From: Bombella dulcis | GTDB lineage: Bacteria > Pseudomonadota > Alphaproteobacteria > Acetobacterales > Acetobacteraceae | Reading direction: 5' to 3' | Assembly: GCF_026385505.1 (NCBI RefSeq) | Contig: NZ_JANIDV010000002.1 | Span: 186,001-250,000 of the forward strand | DNA: 64,000 nt | Part shown: piece after piece, positions 37,252 through 46,530 of the stretch | Layout of the letters: each line of letters opens with the position of its first letter | Position numbering within the stretch: position 1 is the first letter of the stretch | The notes under the pieces: generated by a model | Databases searched by the model: none | The model's input: the letters and a program-made list of their open reading frames with translations, nothing else | What the model was told of the DNA's origin: nothing | Program-made: the position numbers and the translations under genes

Positions 37252-38186
37252 GCGGGATTCTTCATGCGGGAGAGGCGGTCAAGGACGGCCATGCGGACGG
37301 CCACGCCCATCTCGACCTGTTCGGAAATGACGCTCTGGGGGGAGTCGGCAACGGCGGAGGCAATTTCCACCCCCCGGTTCATCGGGCCGGGATGCATGAC
37401 GAGAGCATCCGGTTTGGCCAGCGCAAGGCGGCGGCGGTCCAGCCCGAAGAGGGAGAAATATTCCCGTGCGCTGGGTACAAGCCCGCTGCCCATGCGCTCC
37501 CGCTGGACACGGAGGCACATGGCGACATCCGCATCCTTCAGGGCTTCATCAATGTCGTGATGCAGGGTGACGCCATCCAGCGTACCGAGAGCACCAGGGA
37601 GCAGGGTGGGAGGGCCTGCCAGATGGATGTCATTGCCCATCGCCCGCAGGAGATGGATGTCCGACCGAGCCACACGGCTATGGGCGATGTCGCCGCATAT
37701 GGCGATTTTCAGCCCGCTGAGGCGGCCGAAATGCCGTCGGATGGTCAGGCCATCCAGAAGGGCCTGCGTGGGGTGTTCATGCATCCCGTCGCCAGCATTG
37801 ACGACACTGGCCTCGACCTTCTGCGAGAGCAGGGCCGGGGCACCACTCTGGGCATGGCGGACAACGAGCAGATCGCAGTGCATGGCATTGAGGGTGGAGG
37901 CCGTATCCAGCAGGGTTTCCCCTTTATTGACCGAGCTTGTGGCGACGGTCATGTTCACCACATCGGCACCCAGCCTTTTGGCAGCCAGTTCGAAGCTGGT
38001 GCGTGTGCGCGTGCTGTCCTCAAAGAAGAGATTGATGACGGTGCGGCCCTGAAGCACGTCCCGCGGTGCGTTGCGGGAGCGGCTGAGCAGGGCATAGCTC
38101 TCGGCGAGGTCCAGAAAAGGCGTGATGTCCTTTTCTGTCATGCCTTCGATGCCAAGAAGATGGGGGACGTGGTGTGCGGGATTCAT
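37248..38186 (-). CDS. pyrB: Aspartate carbamoyltransferase catalytic subunit
   Basis: A 312-residue enzyme of pyrimidine synthesis that joins carbamoyl phosphate to aspartate. Motifs are [20 protein letters not shown] (carbamoyl-phosphate binding STRT), [20 protein letters not shown] (HPTQ) and [15 protein letters not shown] (HPGP). It overlaps gltX upstream and the pyrC-like gene downstream by four bases each, so translation is coupled through the run. No pyrI was seen. Confidence 0.97.
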   Translation of the reverse strand: MNPAHHVPHLLGIEGMTEKDITPFLDLAESYALLSRSRNAPRDVLQGRTVINLFFEDSTRTRTSFELAAKRLGADVVNMTVATSSVNKGETLLDTASTLNAMHCDLLVVRHAQSGAPALLSQKVEASVVNAGDGMHEHPTQALLDGLTIRRHFGRLSGLKIAICGDIAHSRVARSDIHLLRAMGNDIHLAGPPTLLPGALGTLDGVTLHHDIDEALKDADVAMCLRVQRERMGSGLVPSAREYFSLFGLDRRRLALAKPDALVMHPGPMNRGVEIASAVADSPQSVISEQVEMGVAVRMAVLDRLSRMKNPA

Positions 38187-39586
38187 GCGGACAGGACACT
38201 CCGGATACGGGCGAGCACTTCATCCCGTCCCAGTGCGGCGAGCGTGAGGTCGATTCCGGGCGATGTTGTGGTGCCTGTCATGGCGGCACGGAGGGGCTGG
38301 GCGACCGCTCCGAGTTTCAGCTCATGTTCTGTGGCGAAGGCACGGAGTACGGCATCGATCCCTTCGGCCGTGAAGGGGTCCAGCGCAGCGAGTTTCTCTT
38401 CCAGCCCGGCAAGGACTTTCCGGCCCTCTTCACCAAGATGCTTTTCAGCCTTGGGGGTGATGGTCAGCGGCAGGCGCAGGCCCGCAAAAGAGGCGTTGTC
38501 GGCGAGTTCCACGACCGTCTTGGCCCGTTCCTTCAGCCCCGGCATGAGGGCGAGAACACGGGCACGGACCGTCTCGTCATGGTCCAGATCGTCACGCTGT
38601 TCCAGACGCTGCATGACCAGGGCTGTCAGCCGTTCATCATCTGCCCGGCGCATCCAGATGCCATTGAGATGGCTGAGCTTGACATAGTCCATGCGAGAGG
38701 GGGAGCGGCCGATGCCATCCATGTCAAACAGTTTGATCTGTTCTTCACGGTCCAGCACCTCTGCATCACCATGTCCCCAGCCGAGGCGCAGCAGGTAGTT
38801 GCAGAGGGCTTCCGGCAGGATGCCTTCTTCACGGAAATCCATGACGGACTGGGCACCATGACGTTTGGAGAGCTTGGCTCCGTCCGGCCCGTGAATGAGG
38901 GGCAGGTGAGCGAATTCGGGCAGGTCCCAGCTCATGGCCCGGTAGATCATGGCCTGACGGAAGGTGTTGGTCAGGTGGTCATCACCCCGCATGACATGCG
39001 TGATGCCCATGTCATGGTCATCCACCACCACTGCGAGCAGATAGGTCGGCGTACCATCGGAGCGGAGCAGGATGAGGTCATCCATTTCCGCATTGGCGAC
39101 ACGGACTTCCCCCTGCACGAGGTCCCTGATGATGGTTTCGCCTTCTTTCGGAGCCTTGAGGCGGATGGCATAGGGCACGCCTTCCGGGGTTTCGGAAGGG
39201 TCACGGTCACGCCATGTGCCGTCATAGCGGGGCGGACGCTTCTCGGCACGGGCCTTCTCACGCATGGCGGCCAGCTCTTCCGGCGTGCAGTAGCAGCGGT
39301 AGGCCATGCCCTTTTCCATCAGCTGGGCGACGATCTCTGCATGACGCTCCTGCCGGGTGGCCTGGAAGACAGGCTCGCCGTCCCAGTCGAGGCCCATCCA
39401 TTTCAGGCCGTCAAAGATCACATCCACGGCCTGTTGGGTGGAACGTTCCCGGTCTGTATCCTCAATGCGCAGGACAAACTCTCCCCCGTGGTGACGGGCG
39501 AAGAGATAGTTGAACAGGGCAGCACGGGCATTGCCGATATGGAGCAGCCCGGTGGGCGAGGGAGCAAAACGGGTACGGATCTTCAT
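38183..39586 (-). CDS. gltX: Glutamyl-tRNA synthetase
   Basis: A 467-residue class I synthetase. The N-terminus [20 protein letters not shown] holds the HIGH-type motif (HIGN), and [20 protein letters not shown] holds [27 protein letters not shown] is the usual Glu-binding region. The C-terminal anticodon domain is normal in size. It is the first gene of the minus-strand run to topA and lies back-to-back with comEC. Alphaproteobacteria often carry two gltX copies, one of them tRNA-Gln-charging; that cannot be judged from this copy alone. Confidence 0.96.
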   Translation of the reverse strand: MKIRTRFAPSPTGLLHIGNARAALFNYLFARHHGGEFVLRIEDTDRERSTQQAVDVIFDGLKWMGLDWDGEPVFQATRQERHAEIVAQLMEKGMAYRCYCTPEELAAMREKARAEKRPPRYDGTWRDRDPSETPEGVPYAIRLKAPKEGETIIRDLVQGEVRVANAEMDDLILLRSDGTPTYLLAVVVDDHDMGITHVMRGDDHLTNTFRQAMIYRAMSWDLPEFAHLPLIHGPDGAKLSKRHGAQSVMDFREEGILPEALCNYLLRLGWGHGDAEVLDREEQIKLFDMDGIGRSPSRMDYVKLSHLNGIWMRRADDERLTALVMQRLEQRDDLDHDETVRARVLALMPGLKERAKTVVELADNASFAGLRLPLTITPKAEKHLGEEGRKVLAGLEEKLAALDPFTAEGIDAVLRAFATEHELKLGAVAQPLRAAMTGTTTSPGIDLTLAALGRDEVLARIRSVLSA

Positions 39587-39713
39587 GAGCAGGCCTTATA
39601 ACATGCCGGGTTGGGGCGGGCTATCCACTTCAATGTGTCATCATGCGCTTTAGCACAGAGTGCGCTCCTTGTGGACCGGCCCGCCCTTCAGGAAGACGTG
39701 TTGAGGGCAGGGC

Positions 39714-41933
39714 ATGAGGCATGTGGTGATCCACAGGGTGGCATCAGGGCTGGCCGGTCAGGGCAGCCGCCTGACCTGCTGGCTGCCTGTGGGGGTGGCT
39801 CTGGGCATTGTCGGGTATTTTGCCCTGCCGGTGGAGCCATCATGGCCTGTCTGCCTGTCAGCGGCTTTCATGACGGGGCTGGGGCTGGTCCTGCTGGTCT
39901 GGAGCCGGCGGATGGAAGCGGTCACCGCATGGGCTGCGGACTGGCAGAGTCTGGGATGCTGTCTGGGAAGTGGGCTGCTGACAGTCGGGATGGGGTTTCT
40001 GCTGGCTTATGGGCAGGCTCTCCGTCAGTCGCCCATGCCGCTTCTGCCGCTTGAATCTGTCTGGATGGAGGGTCGTTTGGCTGTGCTGGAGCCTGTAGAG
40101 GGGCAGCATGAAGGGCAAAGAACCGGCTGGCATGTTGGTGTGGATGGAGCGGTGTTTGACTCGCCCTGGTGGGTGGGAATGGCTCCCCTGAGGCGGCGCG
40201 TGACGGTCGCCTTCCGGTCGGGACGGGGGCAGGAGGGGATTCTGGACAGTCTTGTGGTGGGCCAGTCCGTCAGGTTGCGTGTCCTGCTGCGCTCTCCGTC
40301 AGCTCCTGTCTGGCCGGGCGGGTATGACGGGCAGAGAGCGGCGTGGTTTGATGGCCGGGCCGGTATGGGAATGGCCCTGTCGCCACCACGTCCCCTGCAC
40401 GGAGAGGCGCAGCATCCTGCTGGCTGGTCTGTCCGTCTGCGTCAGGGCGTGGCCCGGACGGTTGGTGAGGCCCTGCCGGGGCAGGAAGGGGCGGTGGCAT
40501 CCGCTGTCCTGTGTGGCGAGACAGGGCATCTTTCAGCAGAGACACGGCAGAATTATGCGGCTTCTGGTCTGGCGCATCTTCTGGCCGTGGCGGGGCTGCA
40601 TCTGGGGTTCGTCATGGGGATGGCCTTCACCGTGGCACGGCGTCTCATGAGTCTGTCCCAGCGTCTGTCAGCCCATCATCCCTGCCGTGAAGTGGCCCTG
40701 CTTTTTTCCCTGTGCGTGGGGGCAGGCTATGTGGGTCTGACGGGCTTGCATGTGCCGGGCCTGCGTGCTCTGGGGCTGGCCGGGCTGGGGGTTCTGGCCC
40801 TGCTGCTGGGGCGGCGGGCTGTCTCCATGCGGGGATTGGCCCTGATCTGTCTGGCTCTGGAGACCGTCTCTCCTGTTCTGGTGCTGGATGTGTCGTTCCA
40901 GATGTCCTTTGCTGCCGTGATGGCCCTGATTGCCGGGTATGAGGCTCTGCGCGATGTACTCTCCCGGCTGGCCGGGTTGGATGAGGGGGCTGGGGAGTTT
41001 CATGGGCGGCATGGCCGGTCGGTATGGCGACGGGGCGGGCGGCTTCTGGCATCCCTGACCATGACGTCCCTGCTGGCCGGGCTGGCGACCCTTCCGCTCA
41101 GCATGGCGTATTTCGGGGCCTTCCAGCCGTGGTTTGTCGTGGCCAATCTTCTGGCCGTGCCCCTGATGGGTGTGTGGGTGATGCCTGCCGGAATGGTGGC
41201 CCTGCTGCTGATGCCTGTGGGGCTGTCTTCCATGCCCCTGCACGTGATGGGCTGGGGCATCCGGCTGATTGGCTGGTTGGCGGCCCGTGTGGCAGCGGCT
41301 CCACTGGCATCATGGCCTGTACCGTCTTTTCCGGCCTGGGTGGTGGGGCTGTACATGCTGGGTCTGACGGTACTGTGTCTGTGGCGTGGCAGGGGCCGCC
41401 TCGTGGGTGCAGGGCTGATACTGGCGTCCCTGGCGGCAGTCTGGCTCATTGAGCGGCCGGTGATGCTGCTGGTGGAACAGGGGCATGTTTTGGCTGTCCG
41501 GCAGGTAGGGGCGATGCGGGTGATGGAAGGGCGGCCGGGTCATGGGCTGGCCCGTCAGGAGATGCAGCGTGCTCTGGGCCGGGAGACGCAGGGTGCCGGT
41601 GTTCCGCTCTGCGGGGCAGGTGTCTGCCAGCTCCGTCTGAGGGCGGGGAAGGTCATCCTGTGGCGTGGAGAAGCGGGGCCGGATGAAGTGGAAGACCTGT
41701 CATGCCGTGATGTGGTTCTGGAGGTTCGCATGGGGACCCAGCATCCGTTATGTCCTGCTGTCCGGCAGCTGGGTCCGGTTGACCTGAGGCGGGAGGGAAG
41801 CTGGGCCATCTATGATGAAGGGCGGAATGGGGTGAGACTGCTGTCAGACAGGATGGTACAGGGGACCCGTCTCTGGACGGGTGATGAAGGATACCGCAGC
41901 GTAGTCCCGTTCCCGCTGGCCAGGGAAGAATGA
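39714..41933 (+). CDS. comEC: ComEC/Rec2-family DNA uptake channel
   Basis: A 739-residue inner-membrane protein with an N-terminal hydrophobic pair, a soluble OB-like region (about 120-240), and the competence domain GHLSAETRQNYAASGLAHLL AVAGLHLGFVMG. It then has about eight TM segments including SMRGLALICLALETVSPVLV, LDVSFQMSFAAVMAL and TSLLAGLATLPLSMAYFGAF. The last 150 residues are soluble but do not show the HxHxDH of a metallo-hydrolase domain, as is usual for the shorter alphaproteobacterial form. It would move transforming DNA across the inner membrane, ahead of DprA. ATG 39714; no strong ribosome site seen. Confidence 0.92.
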   Translation: MRHVVIHRVASGLAGQGSRLTCWLPVGVALGIVGYFALPVEPSWPVCLSAAFMTGLGLVLLVWSRRMEAVTAWAADWQSLGCCLGSGLLTVGMGFLLAYGQALRQSPMPLLPLESVWMEGRLAVLEPVEGQHEGQRTGWHVGVDGAVFDSPWWVGMAPLRRRVTVAFRSGRGQEGILDSLVVGQSVRLRVLLRSPSAPVWPGGYDGQRAAWFDGRAGMGMALSPPRPLHGEAQHPAGWSVRLRQGVARTVGEALPGQEGAVASAVLCGETGHLSAETRQNYAASGLAHLLAVAGLHLGFVMGMAFTVARRLMSLSQRLSAHHPCREVALLFSLCVGAGYVGLTGLHVPGLRALGLAGLGVLALLLGRRAVSMRGLALICLALETVSPVLVLDVSFQMSFAAVMALIAGYEALRDVLSRLAGLDEGAGEFHGRHGRSVWRRGGRLLASLTMTSLLAGLATLPLSMAYFGAFQPWFVVANLLAVPLMGVWVMPAGMVALLLMPVGLSSMPLHVMGWGIRLIGWLAARVAAAPLASWPVPSFPAWVVGLYMLGLTVLCLWRGRGRLVGAGLILASLAAVWLIERPVMLLVEQGHVLAVRQVGAMRVMEGRPGHGLARQEMQRALGRETQGAGVPLCGAGVCQLRLRAGKVILWRGEAGPDEVEDLSCRDVVLEVRMGTQHPLCPAVRQLGPVDLRREGSWAIYDEGRNGVRLLSDRMVQGTRLWTGDEGYRSVVPFPLAREE

Positions 41934-41942
41934 GCTGGCAAT

Positions 41943-42470
41943 TCAGCTGCTGCACAGGGTGCGGATGAGGGACGGGGCAATGCGGCTGAGGCGTTTTTCC
42001 AGCGTGGCGGAAAGCCGCTGATAGTGGCTGGCACCGGGCAGGGAAGGGTCTTCCCACGGCTTGGCCCCTTCAGGAAACTGGATGATGCAGCGTTTCACCC
42101 GTTCGCTTTCCCGGCGTTTTTTCCAGTGAGCCGGGAGGTGCAGGCAGAGATTTTCCGTCAGCTTGCCGGTCATGAAGTTCCAGCGATCCGGGAGGATATG
42201 GACATGGTCGTGGAAGACCTGGTTGAGAATGTCCGTGCCGGGGCAGAGATAGGGACGTGTGGCCAGGGTAAAACAGCGGTTGATCTGGGAGGGGGAGATC
42301 AGGCGGGGTTGGATCAGAAGCATGTTGCTGTCGAAATAGTCTTCCGGCCGGGCGAGGCCGAGATGGTGGCGGGTATAGAGGGGAAGCGTGATGTCGGGCA
42401 GCCCCGTGGCAGGGGCGCTGTCAAGGTTTGTCGTATGGTTAAACTGGCAGTCCGGGAGCTGTAAGGTCTT
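41943..42470 (-). pseudogene. Truncated family 8 glycosyltransferase (LPS-type) remnant
   Basis: The minus-strand frame is open from an in-frame TAA at 42471-42473 to the stop at 41943, with no normal start until an internal ATG at 42323. It encodes LPDITLPLYTRHHLGLARPE then DYFDSNMLLIQPRLISPSQI, DILNQVFHDHVHILPDRWNF and CIIQFPEGAKPWEDPSLPG. These correspond to the middle and C-terminal part of GT8 enzymes (DYFNSGVLLI..., DQDVLN.VF, ...FLP.KWN, IIHF.G..KPW). The N-terminal half with the DxD sugar-nucleotide motif is absent, and nth lies immediately upstream. Most likely a decayed gene. Confidence 0.65.
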
Positions 42471-42495
42471 TTATAGAGTTTCATGGTAAAATAAA

Positions 42496-42513
42496 GGCCT
42501 TCATGAGAAGGCC
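42496..42513 (-). terminator. Intrinsic terminator after nth
   Basis: GGCCTTC and GAAGGCC form a perfect 7-bp stem with a four-base loop. Read on the minus strand it is followed by TTTATTTT. It sits 31 bases past the nth stop. Confidence 0.8.
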
Positions 42514-42543
42514 ATGCTGGACTCTGGCTGGTTGTGGCAAAGC

Positions 42544-43242
42544 TCAGCGTTTCGGTGGTATCTTGGTCTTGTCCGGATAGAGACACCATTCCGTGACGGG
42601 GCATCGCCAGCATTCCGGTGTCCGGGCCTTGCAGACATAGCGGCCATGAAGAATGAGCCAGTGATGCGCAGGGCGGAGCATCTCCTTGGGGATGCGACGG
42701 ACCAGCTCATCCTCCACGGCCCGGACTGTCTTTCCGGGAGCAAGGCCCGTGCGGTTGCCGAGGCGGAAAATATGGGTATCCACGGCCATGGTTGGCTGGT
42801 CGAAAGCGATGTTGAGGACGACATTGGCCGTTTTCCGTCCCACGCCGGGTAGGGCCTCCAGAGCTTCACGGCTGTCGGGAACCTGCCCGTCATGTTTTTC
42901 CAGAAGCTGCTGGCAGAGCAGGGCCACGTTATGGGCTTTTGACCGCCAGAGGCCTATGGTGCGGATGTGCCGGGCGATGCCGTCCTCGCCCAGTGCCGCC
43001 ATGCTGGCAGGGTCCGGTGCTTCTTCATACAGGGCACGGGTGGCCTTGTTGACGGAGATATCCGTTGCCTGTGCCGAAAGCACGACACTGACGAGCAGTT
43101 CGAACGTGTTGTGATAGATCAGCTCGCTGCGGGCGTCCGGGTGTGCCCTGTCCAGTGCGGTCAGGAAGGCCCGGACGGCTTTCAGGCTCATGCGGGGCTG
43201 GGTTTTTGTCGTGCGTGTGCGGGTCGTGCTGGAAGAAGCCAT
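42544..43242 (-). CDS. nth: Endonuclease III
   Basis: A 232-residue base-excision DNA glycosylase/AP lyase for oxidised pyrimidines. The helix-hairpin-helix LEALPGVGRKTANVVLNIAF carries the catalytic Lys, VDTHIFRLGNRTGL carries the catalytic Asp, and CKARTPECWRCPVTEWC gives the C-x6-C-x2-C-x5-C 4Fe-4S site. LLVSVVLSAQATDISVNKAT is the conserved N-terminal helix. A short basic Thr-rich leader (about 17 residues) precedes the core, so the real start may be the internal Met at 43191. Confidence 0.96.
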   Translation of the reverse strand: MASSSTTRTRTTKTQPRMSLKAVRAFLTALDRAHPDARSELIYHNTFELLVSVVLSAQATDISVNKATRALYEEAPDPASMAALGEDGIARHIRTIGLWRSKAHNVALLCQQLLEKHDGQVPDSREALEALPGVGRKTANVVLNIAFDQPTMAVDTHIFRLGNRTGLAPGKTVRAVEDELVRRIPKEMLRPAHHWLILHGRYVCKARTPECWRCPVTEWCLYPDKTKIPPKR

Positions 43243-43368
43243 GAGGAATGGATGGTCCGGCCATTATTGGGGGAAAGGTGAGCCTGTTCCTAGGATGAGT
43301 TGGTGTTTTCTTCAAGCGTGGCGGTCAATGGGGCAGACTGGTTCTGTCGGGATTGATGGAAGGAATGA

Positions 43369-45204
43369 ATGAACGTGGCAGACGGTAAAGACGGGCTGGA
43401 TGGAGTGAAAAAGCTTTCCTTTGGTGCGGTGCTGCGGTTCGTGGCCGTGCGGTGGGTGGAGCATCCTGCCATGCTGGCCAGGACACTGGGGGGTGTGGCT
43501 CTGGCAACGGTGGCGGATATCTGCACGCCCTTGCTGGCAGGGCGTCTGGTTGGGGACATTTCCACGGCGCCGGCCGATGGAGGGCGGGGGCATCTGCTGC
43601 ATGATGCCCTGCTGATGGTCAGTGGACTGCTGGTTCTGGGGCTGGTGGGCGTGATGGGGCGGCGGTCCTCCTATCTGGGCATCAGCAAACTGAGCCTTGC
43701 CGTCATGCGCCGGGTGCTGGATGATGCCTTCGCCCGTGTGCAACGTTTTTCATCCGACTGGCACGCCAACAATTTTGCAGGGTCCACCGTGCGGCGTGTC
43801 ACCCGTGGCATATGGGCGATCGACACGCTGGATGACACATTGCTGCTGCTGATTGCTCCGGAAGTGCTGGTCCTGCTGGGCACGACAGTGGTCCTGCTGG
43901 TGCGGGCACCGCTCATGGGGCTGGTGCTGGCGGTGATGGTGGGGCTGTTCGCCTGCATCTCCATCTGGCTGGCTTTGCGCTATGTGGCCCCCACGGCCCG
44001 GATTTCCAATGAATGGGATTCCAGGATGGGTGCGGTGCTGGGTGATGCCGTCACCTGCAATGCCGTCGTGAAGAGTTTCGGTGCGGAAGAGCGGGAAGAG
44101 GACCATCTTCATTCCGTGGCCCGCACATGGGCGGAGAAGACCTATTACAGCTGGTACCGGGGCACGAACAGTGCCAATTTTCAGGCATCCTATACGCTGC
44201 TGATGCGTGTGGTGATGATCGGTCTGGCGGTGATTCTCTGGTGGCGGGGCATGGCCGGACCGGGGGACGTGGCCTATGTGCTGACGATGATGTTTCTCAT
44301 CCAGGGCTATCTGCGGGACCTCGGGCAGCAGGTGAGTCAGGTCCAGCGGTCGATCAATGAGATGGAAGAGCTTGTCGGGCTGTTCTCGACCGAACCGGCC
44401 ATTCAGGATGCTCCGGACGCCACATTGCTGGAGGTGAAGGCCGGAGAAATTGATCTTCGGGATGTGACATTCCGTTATCCGTCCCAGGAAAAACCGATCT
44501 ATCAGAATCTGTCCCTGAAGATTATGCCCGGAAGCCGTGTGGCTCTGGTCGGGGCGTCCGGTTCCGGCAAGACGACGCTGACGAGGCTGCTCCAGCGTCT
44601 GTATGACGTGAATGAAGGGACTGTCCTGATTGACGGGCAGGACATTGCCCACGTCACCCAGCAGAGCCTGAGGCGTCAGATCGCTCTGGTCCCGCAGGAA
44701 CCCATGCTGTTCCATCGGACGCTGGCAGAGAACATCGCCTATGGGCGGCCCGAGGCGACCCGTGAGGAGATCGTGGAGGCGGCCCGGCAGGCCAATGCGG
44801 ATGTGTTCATTTCCCGTCTGCACGAAGGCTACGATACGCTGGTCGGGGAACGTGGCGTGAAACTGTCCGGAGGAGAGCGTCAGCGTGTGGCGATTGCCCG
44901 GGCTTTTCTGGTTGATGCACCTATCGTGATTTTCGACGAGGCAACGGCAAGTCTTGATTCCGAATCAGAGATGCTGGTGCAGGAGGCCATGACCCGTCTG
45001 ATGGAAAAGCGCACGGTGCTGGTCGTGGCGCACCGTCTGGCCACCGTGCGGGACCTTGACTGTATTCTGGTGTTTCATCAGGGGCAGGTTGTCGAGGGTG
45101 GTACCCATGAAAGCCTGATGGCCCTGAAGGACGGATTTTATCACCGTCTGGTCTCATTGCAGACGCTTGAGGCTGATTCCGGTCAGGCCGGGGGCAGGGC
45201 ATGA
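43369..45204 (+). CDS. ABC exporter, fused TM and ATPase half-transporter (MsbA/Bmr type)
   Basis: 611 residues. Six TM segments occupy residues about 20-320 and an ATPase domain about 345-590: VALVGASGSGKTTLTRLLQR (Walker A), Q-loop LVPQEPMLFHRTLAENIAYG, signature LSGGERQRVAIARAFLVDAP, Walker B IVIFDEATASLDSESE, and H-loop VVAHRLATVRD. It would act as a homodimer exporting lipid, drug or peptide; substrate is unreadable. GGAAGGAATGA leads to ATG 43369. A GC-rich hairpin directly follows the stop. Confidence 0.9.
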   Translation: MNVADGKDGLDGVKKLSFGAVLRFVAVRWVEHPAMLARTLGGVALATVADICTPLLAGRLVGDISTAPADGGRGHLLHDALLMVSGLLVLGLVGVMGRRSSYLGISKLSLAVMRRVLDDAFARVQRFSSDWHANNFAGSTVRRVTRGIWAIDTLDDTLLLLIAPEVLVLLGTTVVLLVRAPLMGLVLAVMVGLFACISIWLALRYVAPTARISNEWDSRMGAVLGDAVTCNAVVKSFGAEEREEDHLHSVARTWAEKTYYSWYRGTNSANFQASYTLLMRVVMIGLAVILWWRGMAGPGDVAYVLTMMFLIQGYLRDLGQQVSQVQRSINEMEELVGLFSTEPAIQDAPDATLLEVKAGEIDLRDVTFRYPSQEKPIYQNLSLKIMPGSRVALVGASGSGKTTLTRLLQRLYDVNEGTVLIDGQDIAHVTQQSLRRQIALVPQEPMLFHRTLAENIAYGRPEATREEIVEAARQANADVFISRLHEGYDTLVGERGVKLSGGERQRVAIARAFLVDAPIVIFDEATASLDSESEMLVQEAMTRLMEKRTVLVVAHRLATVRDLDCILVFHQGQVVEGGTHESLMALKDGFYHRLVSLQTLEADSGQAGGRA

Positions 45205-45224
45205 GGCGGGTCCTCCGACCCGCC
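45205..45224. terminator. GC-rich hairpin between convergent genes
   Basis: GGCGGGT and ACCCGCC pair around CCTCCG immediately after the exporter stop codon. There is no T-run, so it may stabilise the 3' end or act as a weak terminator. Confidence 0.4.
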
Positions 45225-45249
45225 CCGTCTGCATGACCCTGTGAGCGGG

Positions 45250-46389
45250 TCAGATGTAATGTTCGTCCAGCGGTGGGAACCCGTTGAAACCGGTGGAGCA
45301 GTAAGTGGACACATACGCACCCGTGGCGAGAATGTTGATCCTGTCTCCGGCCCTGAGTTCTTCCGGCAGGGGGATGAGGTTCTTTTCGTAGAGAACATCC
45401 ATGCTGTCGCAGCTCGGCCCTGCAAGAATGCAGGGTGACAGGCCTGCCGTCCTGTCATCATGGGGGGTCTGGAAGGCATAGCGGATGGATTCGCCTTCCG
45501 TTTCCGCCAGCCCGCCGAAACGCCCGATGTCCAGATAGACCCAGCGGGGGTCATGGTCTTCGCCACCCCGTCTGCTGGCCAGCACCACTTCGGTATGGAC
45601 AACACCGGCACTGCCGACCATGTACCGGCCCGGCTCCAGCAGGATGCGGGGGGCTTCATCAGGAAAGTGGGCCTTCATGGCCTTCGTGATGGACTGCCCG
45701 AACTGGTCGATGCTGGGGATGGGGCTGTCGTAATAGGTCGGGAAGCCCCCGCCCATGTTGATGAAGTCCAGCGTGATGCCCTGTTTCTGGAGGCGGTGAT
45801 AGATTCCGGCAGCCTGGGCGATGGCGTCGCCATAGGCTTCCGTATTGGTCTGCTGGCTGCCGACATGGAAGGAGAGACCGGCCGGTTTCAGGCCCATCTC
45901 ATGGGCTTTCTGCAAGAGTGTGAAGGCACTCTCCGGCGTGGTGCCGAACTTGCGGGAGAGGGGCCACTGTGCCCCGGTGTTGACGACCCCGAGGCGGCAG
46001 AAGACCTCACAGCCGGGGGCGTGTTCGGCCAGCTTTTCTAGCTCTTCCAGACAGTCAAAGGCGTAGAGCGTCAGGCCTTTCTGGTGGGCATAGGCGATGG
46101 ACCGCACGTTCTTGACGGTATGGCCGAAGGACAGTCTCTCGGCCGGGATGCCTGCCTCCATGCAGATGTCGATTTCGCCGGGGGAGGCAATGTCAAAGAA
46201 TGAGCCGAGGGCGTACAGCTCCTTCAGGATGGCCGGGGCCGGGTTGGCCTTCACGGCATAATGGATGAGGGAGGAGGGCAGGGCACCATGCAGGGCGTGG
46301 TACTGCGTACGGACGCAGGAGAGGTCCACGACCAGGCAGGGCGTGGCGGGTTTCTGTTCCGCGAGGAACCGGGCAATTTTAGGGGTCAT
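45250..46389 (-). CDS. Ornithine/lysine decarboxylase, alanine-racemase fold (type III PLP)
   Basis: About 379 residues. The PLP lysine is in IHYAVKANPAPAILKELYAL, and the phosphate/substrate segments SFHVGSQQTNTEAYGDAIAQ, FINMGGGFPTYYD and ILLEPGRYMVGSAGVVHTEV follow. The active-site Cys is in AGPSCDSMDVLYEKN and the C-terminus has DRINILATGAYVSTYCSTGF. It decarboxylates ornithine (putrescine synthesis) or lysine; the family is usually ornithine-preferring in alphaproteobacteria. ATG 46389 fits the AGGGA spacing; GTG 46398 is in frame. An arginine-rich ORF ends 30 bases upstream, suggesting leader control. Confidence 0.92.
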   Translation of the reverse strand: MTPKIARFLAEQKPATPCLVVDLSCVRTQYHALHGALPSSLIHYAVKANPAPAILKELYALGSFFDIASPGEIDICMEAGIPAERLSFGHTVKNVRSIAYAHQKGLTLYAFDCLEELEKLAEHAPGCEVFCRLGVVNTGAQWPLSRKFGTTPESAFTLLQKAHEMGLKPAGLSFHVGSQQTNTEAYGDAIAQAAGIYHRLQKQGITLDFINMGGGFPTYYDSPIPSIDQFGQSITKAMKAHFPDEAPRILLEPGRYMVGSAGVVHTEVVLASRRGGEDHDPRWVYLDIGRFGGLAETEGESIRYAFQTPHDDRTAGLSPCILAGPSCDSMDVLYEKNLIPLPEELRAGDRINILATGAYVSTYCSTGFNGFPPLDEHYI

Positions 46390-46419
46390 GAGACTCACGT
46401 TCCCTGAAAGTCTTCCCTG

Positions 46420-46530
46420 TCATGTTTTAGGGAGGATGTTGCGAAACGGTCGAACGGACCGGCGAAGTTCCGCTTGCCCCTGCCGGGACGTACGGAAGCC
46501 AGAACGCTTGACGTCGTTGCGTAACCGCAT
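46420..46530 (-). CDS. Candidate arginine-rich leader peptide of the decarboxylase gene
   Basis: A 36-codon frame from ATG 46530 to TGA 46420 encodes MRLRNDVKRSGFRTSRQGQA then ELRRSVRPFRNILPKT, with nine Arg and two Lys. It ends 30 bases before the decarboxylase ATG. In enterobacteria ornithine decarboxylase speF is controlled by an arginine-rich leader peptide (SpeFL). Alphaproteobacteria have a separate conserved 'speF' RNA element upstream of the same enzyme. This ORF could be part of such a control element. No strong ribosome site precedes it, and its sequence is not the enterobacterial one. Confidence 0.45.
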   Translation of the reverse strand: MRLRNDVKRSGFRTSRQGQAELRRSVRPFRNILPKT

